Of a stretch of 64,000 bases of DNA, positions 58,278-64,000 are shown piece by piece. The notes below the pieces were generated by a model. It saw nothing but the letters and a program-made list of their open reading frames with translations, was not told the origin of the DNA and did not search any database. The position numbers and the translations under genes were made by a program. Numbering within the stretch: position 1 is the first letter of the stretch; every line of letters begins with the position of its first letter. Origin of the DNA: Novosphingobium sp. FKTRR1. GTDB taxonomy: Bacteria; Pseudomonadota; Alphaproteobacteria; Sphingomonadales; Sphingomonadaceae. Location of the stretch: contig NZ_JAIZDA010000004.1 in NCBI RefSeq assembly GCF_020404405.1, forward strand, positions 186,001 to 250,000, in the 5' to 3' direction.

Positions 58278-59495
58278 ATGGAAACCAGAGCCGGCGATCC
58301 CGGGGCCTTTGCCCGATTCGACCTGTCGCGTGTCGACAGCCCTGCCTTCGTCGTCGATGCGGCGCGTCTGCGCGCCAATCTGGCGGTGCTGGCCGACATT
58401 CGCGATCGCGCGGGAATCAAGGTGCTGGCAGCGCTCAAGGCGTTCAGCATGTGGAAGGTTGCGCCGATCGTCGGGGAATACCTCGACGGGGTATGCACAT
58501 CGGGCCTGTGGGAAGCGCAACTGGCTGCCGAGCACTACGCTTCTGGCGCAAGGGGCGGCGAGATCGCGACGTATTGTGCAGCGTACAAGGCGGCGGACCT
58601 GCCCGAGATCCTGCGCCTGTCGGACCATGTGATCTTCAATTCGCCGGGCCAGCATGAACGGTTCCGCCCGCTGATCGCCGCCGCGCGGGCCGAGGGCCAC
58701 GCGTTCGACGTCGCATTGCGGATCAATCCCTTGCACGCCGAAGGCGATGTGCCGCGCTACGACCCGTGCGCGCCCCATTCGCGGCTTGGCTTTCCGGTCA
58801 ACCAGTTGCGGGCAGAGCATCTGGAGGGCATCAACGGACTGCACTTCCACACTCTGTGCGAGCAGGATTTCGCGCCACTTCAGCGCACCTGGGACGCGTT
58901 GCTGCCGCGCATTGAAGCGTTCCTGCCCGGCTTGTCGTGGCTGAACTTTGGCGGAGGCCATCACGTGACCCGCGCCGATTACCAGCGTGACGAGCTTGTC
59001 GCGTTCCTGCAGCAGGTCAAGGCGCAGACGGGTTGCGAGATCTATCTCGAACCCGGCGAGGCGGTGGCGCTTGATGCGGGGATACTGGTCGGGACGGTTC
59101 TCGACACGCACTGGAACGGCATGCCGCTGGCGATCACCGACATTTCGGCCACCTGCCATATGCCCGACGTGATCGAGGCGCCCTATCGTCCGGCGATGTT
59201 GGGGGAACTGCCGATCGACGAATACGAGGATGGCGGCAGCGATGGCACGCCACCGGTGCGGCTTGGCGGACCTTCGTGTCTGGCCGGGGACGTGATCGGC
59301 GATTATCGCCTGCCGGTCCCGACTGAAGCGGGCGCGCGCTTTGCGTTCCTTGATCAGGCTCATTATTCGATGGTCAAGACCACGACCTTCAACGGCGTGC
59401 CGCTGCCATCGATCTGGTTGTGGGACAGCGAGACCGACGCGCTCGAATGCGTCCGCCGCTTCAGCTACGAGGACTTCCGCGACCGCCTTTCGTAG
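58278..59495 (+). CDS. nspC: Carboxynorspermidine/carboxyspermidine decarboxylase NspC
   Basis: The 405-residue PLP-dependent decarboxylase of alanine-racemase fold (type III) has the cofactor lysine in VLAALKAFSMW, the catalytic-site GINGLHFHTLCEQD, LNFGGGHH and the C-terminal LRLGG-type GGPSCLAGDVIGDY. It removes the carboxyl from carboxyspermidine to give spermidine. ATG 58278 begins METRAGDPGAFARFDLSRV. No obvious Shine-Dalgarno precedes it. The 79-base gap to the divergent muramidase gene must hold its promoter. Confidence 0.92.
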   Translation: METRAGDPGAFARFDLSRVDSPAFVVDAARLRANLAVLADIRDRAGIKVLAALKAFSMWKVAPIVGEYLDGVCTSGLWEAQLAAEHYASGARGGEIATYCAAYKAADLPEILRLSDHVIFNSPGQHERFRPLIAAARAEGHAFDVALRINPLHAEGDVPRYDPCAPHSRLGFPVNQLRAEHLEGINGLHFHTLCEQDFAPLQRTWDALLPRIEAFLPGLSWLNFGGGHHVTRADYQRDELVAFLQQVKAQTGCEIYLEPGEAVALDAGILVGTVLDTHWNGMPLAITDISATCHMPDVIEAPYRPAMLGELPIDEYEDGGSDGTPPVRLGGPSCLAGDVIGDYRLPVPTEAGARFAFLDQAHYSMVKTTTFNGVPLPSIWLWDSETDALECVRRFSYEDFRDRLS

Positions 59496-59538
59496 GGCAT
59501 GCATGCTTCTGGCGGCGATCAACGCCGGGAGAGAGTCA

Positions 59539-60768
59539 ATGGCTGACAAGGTGCTTGATGGCGTGACCAGCGATCCGGTCGCGCTTGGCTGGATGCAAGG
59601 GGCGCCGCCGCCGGCTGACAAGCAGGTGCTGTGGTCGCGCGGCGATCATTTGCGCTTCCCCACCACGCGTTGGGCCTTTTCGCATATGCGCGAACTGGTG
59701 CCCTCGGTGCGGATCGCGGCTTCAGGGGATGGCAGGCCGTTCGAGCGGGCCCTGCGCGACGATCTGGGGCAGGTGACGTTCGTGCCGATCGGGGAGACGG
59801 CCGCGATCTCAGTGGATGAAGGCCTGCTGGCCGCATTCACCGACGGCATTCTGGTGCTGCATCGGGGCAAGGTCGTGTTCGAACGCTGGTTCGGCGTCAC
59901 CGGGCCGCAGACCCGCCACATCGCCTTTTCGGTCACCAAAAGCTTTGTCGGTACGCTGGCCGCGATGCTGGTGGCCGAAGGGCGGCTTGACCCTGCTGCG
60001 CCGGTTGCTGCCTATGTGCCCGAATTGGCGGCGAGTGGCTTCGGTTCGGCCAGCGTGGCGCAAGTACTGGCGATGACCACCAATCTCGACTTTTCCGAGG
60101 AGTACGCCGATCCCAAGTCGGGCATCGGCGCTTACAGCACGGCGCTCAACCTGATGCCGCGCCCGGCTGGGTATGCTGGCGCGGCGGATCTCTATTCCTA
60201 CTTGCCGACAATCGCCGGGGCCGGGCCGCACGGGCAGGGGTTCACCTATCGGACGCCGAACACCGATGTGCTGGCGTGGATCGTCGCCCGCGTCGAAGGC
60301 CGCCCGTTCGCCGAAGTGTTGAGCGAGCGGTTGTGGCAGCCCTTGGGCATGACCGGTGACGCCGACCTGCTGGTCGACCCGGCAGGCTCACCCTTCGCTG
60401 GTGGCGGGCTGAACCTGAAGCTCGAAGACCTTGCTCGGTTTGGCGAGGCGCTGCGGCTTGGCGGACTTGGCGTAATCGATCCGGCGGCCGTCGCAGCCAT
60501 TCGGCAGGGCGGCGATCCCGTGCTGTTTCCGGCAGACCGCTACCCGGCTTTGACGGGGTGGAGTTATGGCAACCAGTGGTGGCATACCCCGGCGGGTGCG
60601 AACGCCTGTTTCAGCGCGCGCGGCATCCATGGGCAGACCTTGTGGGTCGATCCGGCGCATGAATTGGTCATCGCACGATTCGCGTCGCACCCCATTGCCG
60701 CCAATGGCGCCAACGATCCGCACTCTTTGCCTGCCTGGACTGCGCTGGCGTCTGCGCTAAGTGACTGA
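59539..60768 (+). CDS. Serine hydrolase, beta-lactamase/penicillin-binding-type (class C fold)
   Basis: The 409-residue protein has the catalytic SxxK motif in FSVTKSFVG, a tyrosine motif in FTYRTPNTDVLAW, and a C-terminal GIHGQTLWVD in the KTG position. Such enzymes include esterases, D-aminopeptidases and AmpC-like proteins; there is no signal peptide, so a cytoplasmic esterase or amidase is likely. Substrate unknown. GGGA is upstream of the ATG at 59539. It lies between nspC and ornithine decarboxylase and might share their transcript. Confidence 0.8.
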   Translation: MADKVLDGVTSDPVALGWMQGAPPPADKQVLWSRGDHLRFPTTRWAFSHMRELVPSVRIAASGDGRPFERALRDDLGQVTFVPIGETAAISVDEGLLAAFTDGILVLHRGKVVFERWFGVTGPQTRHIAFSVTKSFVGTLAAMLVAEGRLDPAAPVAAYVPELAASGFGSASVAQVLAMTTNLDFSEEYADPKSGIGAYSTALNLMPRPAGYAGAADLYSYLPTIAGAGPHGQGFTYRTPNTDVLAWIVARVEGRPFAEVLSERLWQPLGMTGDADLLVDPAGSPFAGGGLNLKLEDLARFGEALRLGGLGVIDPAAVAAIRQGGDPVLFPADRYPALTGWSYGNQWWHTPAGANACFSARGIHGQTLWVDPAHELVIARFASHPIAANGANDPHSLPAWTALASALSD

Positions 60769-60834
60769 TAAATAGTATGTCGCAGGGCTAATAAGTCATT
60801 TTCATGACAAATTTCTGAGTGCACGCATTTACAC

Positions 60835-60862
60835 TTGAAGTTCGGCGAGAGGGGCCTATTTA
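60835..60862 (+). promoter_or_regulatory. candidate promoter of ornithine decarboxylase
   Basis: TTGAAG (60835-60840) and TATTTA (60857-60862) are 16 bases apart in an otherwise AT-rich 170-base gap. It implies a transcription start near 60870, which would exclude the GTG at 60819 as a translation start. Judged by eye. Confidence 0.3.
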
Positions 60863-60938
60863 CCCCTTTCGCTGCCCCATGGGGACTTCCAAACCGCAAG
60901 GCAGCTTTGTTCAACTGTTCCGTTGGGGGTCCCTTGAG

Positions 60939-62156
60939 TTGCACATTCACCTCGATGCTTTGGCCGTAGCGCGCACCTGCGCGCCTGACGAACCTGCCAT
61001 TCTCAATCGTCCGCATGCTGCTGCGCGCGCCGCCCGCTTCTTCGTCGAGAAGTTTCCGGGCAAGTCGCTCTATGCAGTAAAGGCCAATCCTTCACCCGAT
61101 CTGATCCGCATCCTGTGGGATTCGGGTGTGACCCATTACGACGTCGCCTCTATCGGCGAAGTCCGCATGGTTCGCGCCACGTTGCCCGATGCGACCTTGT
61201 GCTTCATGCACCCGGTCAAGTCGCCCAGCGCGATTGCCGAAGCCTATGGCGTGCATGGCGTGCGCGTGTTCAGCCTCGATTCGCTTGAGGAACTGGACAA
61301 GATCGTCCGTGCAACCACACAGGCCAACGGTGGCGAGCTGCCGACCGATTTGACGCTGTGCGTGCGGTTGCGGGTATCGTCCGAGTATTCCGAGCTCAGC
61401 CTTGCGGCGAAGTTCGGCTGCGAGCTTTCGCACGCGCGCGAACTGCTTCAGGCCGCTCGTCAGGTCGCCGATTGCCTGGGCATCTGCTTCCACGTCGGCA
61501 GCCAGGCGATGAGCCCGCATGCCTATGTCCAAGCGCTGGAAAAGGCGCGCGCGGCCATCGTCGATGCGGCCGTTACTGTCGACATCATCGATGTCGGTGG
61601 CGGCTTCCCGTCGATCTACCCGGGCATGAACCCACCGCCGCTCGAAGACTATTTCGCGCTCATCGATCGCACATATGAATCGCTGCCGGTCAGCTATTCG
61701 GCCGAACTGTGGTGCGAACCGGGTCGGGCGCTTTGCGCGGAATACAATTCGATGATCGTACGCGTGGAAAAGCGCCGCGAAAACGAGTTGTACATCAACG
61801 ACGGCGCCTATGGCGCGTTGTTCGATGCGGCGCATGTCGGCTGGCGTTTCCCGGTGCGCGTGCTGCGCGCTGAGGGCGCGGCGATGAGCGAGGAGCTGGT
61901 GCCCTACAGCTTCTATGGCCCAACCTGTGACGATATGGATCACATGGAAGGTCCGTTCGAACTGCCCGCCGATATCCGTGTTGGCGACTATATCGAGATC
62001 GGCATGCTGGGCGCGTATGGCGCGGCGATGAAGACGGCCTTCAATGGCTTTGATGCCAATGAAGTGTTCGTCGTCAGCGATGAGCCAATGGCAAGCCAGT
62101 ATCGTGGCGACCGCCGCGACTCGCGCGTCAGTGACAATGTGGTTTCGTTGCGCTGA
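60939..62156 (+). CDS. Type III PLP-dependent decarboxylase, ornithine/diaminopimelate-type (ODC)
   Basis: The roughly 405-residue PLP enzyme (alanine-racemase fold) has the Schiff-base lysine in SLYAVKANPSPDLI, HVGSQAMSP, VDIIDVGGGFPS and the C-terminal EPGRALCAEY, YGPTCDDMDHM and GAYGAA. The fold and CDxxD-type active site fit ornithine or lysine decarboxylases rather than diaminopimelate decarboxylase. It would supply putrescine (or cadaverine) to the carboxyspermidine pathway nearby. The start is uncertain: TTG at 60939 gives the family-like N-terminus; ATG 60879 and GTG 60819 are in frame. Confidence 0.87.
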   Translation: MHIHLDALAVARTCAPDEPAILNRPHAAARAARFFVEKFPGKSLYAVKANPSPDLIRILWDSGVTHYDVASIGEVRMVRATLPDATLCFMHPVKSPSAIAEAYGVHGVRVFSLDSLEELDKIVRATTQANGGELPTDLTLCVRLRVSSEYSELSLAAKFGCELSHARELLQAARQVADCLGICFHVGSQAMSPHAYVQALEKARAAIVDAAVTVDIIDVGGGFPSIYPGMNPPPLEDYFALIDRTYESLPVSYSAELWCEPGRALCAEYNSMIVRVEKRRENELYINDGAYGALFDAAHVGWRFPVRVLRAEGAAMSEELVPYSFYGPTCDDMDHMEGPFELPADIRVGDYIEIGMLGAYGAAMKTAFNGFDANEVFVVSDEPMASQYRGDRRDSRVSDNVVSLR

Positions 62157-62158
62157 TT

Positions 62159-62183
62159 GTCACACTATCATTGATAGTGTGAC
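62159..62183. promoter_or_regulatory. perfect 12-bp inverted repeat after ornithine decarboxylase
   Basis: GTCACACTATCA (62159-62170) and TGATAGTGTGAC (62172-62183) are perfect inverted repeats with a 1-base spacer. No T tract follows, so an operator or an mRNA-end hairpin is as likely as a terminator. Confidence 0.6.
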
Positions 62184-62193
62184 CTGGATCACA
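62178..62193. promoter_or_regulatory. CRP/FNR-family-like binding site
   Basis: TGTGA-N6-TCACA at 62178-62193 is a perfect match to the core of the enterobacterial CRP site. The gene it could serve, the unknown gene at 62319, starts 125 bases downstream. It overlaps the 12-bp inverted repeat, and a single element may be involved. Confidence 0.35.
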
Positions 62194-62194
62194 A

Positions 62195-62235
62195 TTACGG
62201 GCCAGTGCTTAGGTGTGCTGGCCCGTAACTTGTTT
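62195..62235 (+). terminator. terminator after ornithine decarboxylase
   Basis: An 11-bp perfect stem (62195-62205 with 62218-62228) has a 12-base loop, followed by CTTGTTTAATT. Likely ends the ornithine decarboxylase transcript. Confidence 0.75.
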
Positions 62236-62318
62236 AATTATTGAAGCCGTTCATCGTTATTTTACTTACTTCCGCGCAGGTGGCCTATAAACAGGCAAAA
62301 GCTGCGATGGAGGGAACG

Positions 62319-63077
62319 ATGTTCGCTTCCCGGCAACGGGCACGATTTGGCAAGCGCGAGGTCTTTAAACCGGACGAGCCGGTTACGGATGCGGCTGCCG
62401 AGATGCCGCATCTGGCCGAGGCGTCAGACAGCTATCGCGTGCTCCCCGAACCACCAGCGGTTCCCGGCGGTCTTGCCGGCCCGGTAGGGCTTGCACAATG
62501 GGTTGCCCATGCAGACGTCTTGCAGCGGCTTGGTCCGCATGTGGGCGACACTGCCGAACCTCTGCCCGAACCCGGTGATCATGACCGCAAGGTATTTGCT
62601 TCCTACATCTCGCAAGAGGCCCTCCGCACCGGGCTTGAGGACGAACTGCTCAGGCGGCACGGACACAATGCCATCCGCCCGTTCTACGTGTTCGGCGAAG
62701 GGGTGTTCAATACAGCGGTAGGGCGCTGGCTCGTCGAAGCACTTGGTTTGATGCCCTATGATGCGTGGAACACCACCTACCTTCCGCTCGATGCGCCGAC
62801 GGCGGCAGCCATGCGCCTGCCCTATCATCCGCGCGCTTCGATCGCGCGGGTTGATGCGGTGATCCACGAACGGTTGGATGAGCAGCGCCAGCGCTATGAA
62901 GCGGCGCTCGATCAGTGCGTGGCAGCGCTGCAGGCGGGCTGGGACGACGCACGGGTCGACCGCTTCGTCGCCTGGCGCGATGCACTGCGCGATGAAGTGC
63001 TTGCTTACGCCGAACAGCTCAAGCCTATGGTGGTCGGGCTGATCGCCGAGGTGCAGGAAAAGAGCACCCGGATCTGA
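62319..63077 (+). CDS. Hypothetical protein downstream of ornithine decarboxylase
   Basis: The 252-residue product has no motif that I can name. The N-terminus is basic (FASRQRARFGKREVFK). The middle is Pro/Gly-rich with HGHNAIRPFYVFGEGVFNTA, and the C-terminal third is helical and charged (HERLDEQRQRYEAALDQCVA). There is no signal peptide or transmembrane helix, so it is probably cytoplasmic. GGAGGG lies 4 bases before the ATG at 62319; a longer frame from 62241 starts with TTG in the hairpin region. Function unknown. Its position after a CRP-like site suggests separate control. Confidence 0.65.
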   Translation: MFASRQRARFGKREVFKPDEPVTDAAAEMPHLAEASDSYRVLPEPPAVPGGLAGPVGLAQWVAHADVLQRLGPHVGDTAEPLPEPGDHDRKVFASYISQEALRTGLEDELLRRHGHNAIRPFYVFGEGVFNTAVGRWLVEALGLMPYDAWNTTYLPLDAPTAAAMRLPYHPRASIARVDAVIHERLDEQRQRYEAALDQCVAALQAGWDDARVDRFVAWRDALRDEVLAYAEQLKPMVVGLIAEVQEKSTRI

Positions 63078-63095
63078 CCCGACCGGCTTGAAGGC

Positions 63096-63815
63096 TCAGC
63101 CCTGCTTGTCAAAGCCGACAAAGCGGGTGGCCTCGGCCACGCTCTTGCGGTTGGAGATCACAGTGTTGGCAGGAAATGTCTCATCGGGCCAGCCCAGCGC
63201 GATGCAGATCATGATCACCTGATCCTCGGCAATCCCGGCATGTTCGCGTACCACCGGGCTTTGCATGATACCCTGGCTGTTGATCACGCAGCCCAAACCG
63301 CGCGACCATGCGGCATTGACGATGGCATTGGTCACCGCGCCGCAGTCGAATGGCGCGATGTCGCTGCCGTGCAATTCGCGGTCGTAAGTCACGATGATCG
63401 AGACCGGCGCATCGAATTGGCGGAAACCCCGCAGTACCCAGTCGAGCCGCCCATCCTTGTCCTCGCGGGCGATGCCCATCACGCCGAACAGTTGTTTGGC
63501 AACTTCGATCTGGCGGGCACGATGTTGCGGGCCCTGTACGGCGTCCTTGCGGAATTCGCGCGAGTCAGGAACCCCGGCCAGATTGCGTTCGACGTTGCCG
63601 GCACGGATGCGGTCGAGCGCCTCGCCGGTTACGACGGTGAAATTCCACGGCTGCGTGTTGTGCGACGAGGGTGCGCGCAGTGCGAGCGCCAACACGTCTT
63701 CAAGCACCGCGCGCGGCACCGGCTTGTCGAGGAAACCCCTGATGCTGCGGCGACCGCGCACGATGGCGTCATAGCCAGCCATAGCATCCGGCGAAGGGGT
63801 GGTTTCCTCGGTCAT
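63096..63815 (-). CDS. Nitroreductase family protein
   Basis: The 239-residue FMN-dependent protein has the N-terminal RRSIRGFLDKPV, the FMN-binding APSSHNTQPWNF and the C-terminal LGWPDETFPANTVISNRKS. It would reduce nitro groups or quinones with NAD(P)H. The family is broad, so the true substrate is unknown. The 36-base palindrome just upstream is probably its operator. Confidence 0.88.
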   Translation of the reverse strand: MTEETTPSPDAMAGYDAIVRGRRSIRGFLDKPVPRAVLEDVLALALRAPSSHNTQPWNFTVVTGEALDRIRAGNVERNLAGVPDSREFRKDAVQGPQHRARQIEVAKQLFGVMGIAREDKDGRLDWVLRGFRQFDAPVSIIVTYDRELHGSDIAPFDCGAVTNAIVNAAWSRGLGCVINSQGIMQSPVVREHAGIAEDQVIMICIALGWPDETFPANTVISNRKSVAEATRFVGFDKQG

Positions 63816-63825
63816 CGCTGCATCC

Positions 63826-63861
63826 TCCGTTTCGTTTCATCGATCGATTAAACGAAACGGA
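63826..63861. promoter_or_regulatory. 36-bp near-perfect palindrome upstream of nitroreductase
   Basis: Both halves (63826-63843 and 63844-63861) are inverted repeats with a single mismatch in 18 pairs, centred on TCGATCGA at 63840-63847. It lies 11-46 bases upstream of the nitroreductase start. It has the size and symmetry of a TetR- or MarR-type operator, possibly double. Confidence 0.7.
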
Positions 63862-63872
63862 GAGCAGGGCAA

Positions 63873-63903
63873 GACCCGCGTCGCCGTGCGCGACGCGGGT
63901 CGT
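63873..63903 (-). terminator. terminator of the TonB-dependent receptor gene
   Basis: GACCCGCGTCG (63873-63883) pairs with CGACGCGGGTC (63891-63901), an 11-bp stem with a 7-base loop. It lies 14 bases after the minus-strand stop of the receptor gene. The T tract on that strand is short (TT). Confidence 0.6.
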
Positions 63904-63914
63904 AAGGGTGGCGA

Positions 63915-64000
63915 TCAGAACTTCGCGCGGAAACCGGCGTAGAACGACGTGCCGATGGCCTCGGTCGGGTAAGTGCTGAAGCCAAGATCCGGCTTCTGGT
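63915..64000 (-). CDS. TonB-dependent receptor, C-terminal fragment (partial)
   Basis: Only the last 27 codons of a minus-strand gene are seen, running off the right edge of the window. The fragment ends in FYAGFRAKF: alternating aromatic/charged residues and a terminal Phe, the pattern of the last beta-strand of an outer-membrane barrel recognised by the BAM complex. The call rests on this pattern alone, and other barrel proteins are possible. The terminator just after it supports this as a true gene end. Confidence 0.6.
   Translation of the reverse strand, partial: QKPDLGFSTYPTEAIGTSFYAGFRAKF

Overview
The window is GC-rich, densely coding bacterial chromosome with no rRNA, tRNA, CRISPR array, insertion sequence or integrase that I could recognise. 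Gene content and protein style point to an aerobic alphaproteobacterium, most likely Sphingomonadales (Novosphingobium or Sphingobium type). The pointers are the bamD/recN/ligA neighbourhood, an sdhCDA cluster, a KorAB 2-oxoglutarate:ferredoxin oxidoreductase, carboxynorspermidine-type polyamine genes and a TonB-dependent receptor ending in Phe. This placement is inference from protein resemblance, not from a database search.

Layout. 1-8.0 kb: end of an Rrf2 regulator, bamD, then a minus-strand pair (PlcP/LpxH-type metallophosphoesterase plus GT4 glycosyltransferase) lodged inside what is normally a bamD-recN-ligA block, then recN, a GNAT gene and ligA. 8.0-12.6 kb: LysE-type exporter, CinA-like protein, enoyl-CoA hydratase, and an overlapping SDR / B3 metallo-beta-lactamase / prmA operon. 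12.7-15.5 kb: sdhC-sdhD-sdhA closed by a strong terminator, with no sdhB. 15.5-23.8 kb: secreted and housekeeping genes (zinc metallopeptidase, M28 peptidase, guaB, rsmB-like, TPR protein, rppH, esterase). 24.1-28.4 kb: korAB and a DNA photolyase split by an in-frame amber codon. 28.5-41.3 kb: PilZ protein, SDR, purF, MASE1-type diguanylate cyclase, lolCD, glutathione peroxidase, dnaE, acyl-CoA synthetase. 41.3-45.8 kb: minus-strand radical SAM, moaB, lytic transglycosylase and a degenerate uracil-DNA-glycosylase-fold protein. 45.9-54.7 kb: ETF-QO, ispE, N-formylglutamate amidohydrolase family, ilvD, nnr, rlmD/trmA-type methyltransferase, MAPEG. 54.8-64 kb: PLP dehydratase, polyamine genes, serine hydrolase, an unknown gene, nitroreductase and the tail of a TonB-dependent receptor.

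How genes work together. Carboxynorspermidine/carboxyspermidine dehydrogenase, its decarboxylase and ornithine decarboxylase lie within 6.3 kb and together would make spermidine without S-adenosylmethionine decarboxylase. KorAB and succinate dehydrogenase supply TCA-cycle steps, and ETF-QO and enoyl-CoA hydratase fit beta-oxidation. LolC/E plus LolD release lipoproteins, and BamD assembles outer-membrane proteins. PlcP plus the glycosyltransferase could replace phospholipids by glycolipids under phosphate stress.

The most interesting signals are: the PlcP-GT pair with a Pho-box-like repeat; a membrane-anchored muramidase-domain gene of lower GC wedged between the two carboxyspermidine genes; the nonsense-interrupted photolyase; a B3 metallo-beta-lactamase in an operon with prmA; a 36-bp near-perfect palindrome before the nitroreductase gene; a nested stem-loop before the photolyase gene; and a dense hairpin/CRP-like region after ornithine decarboxylase.
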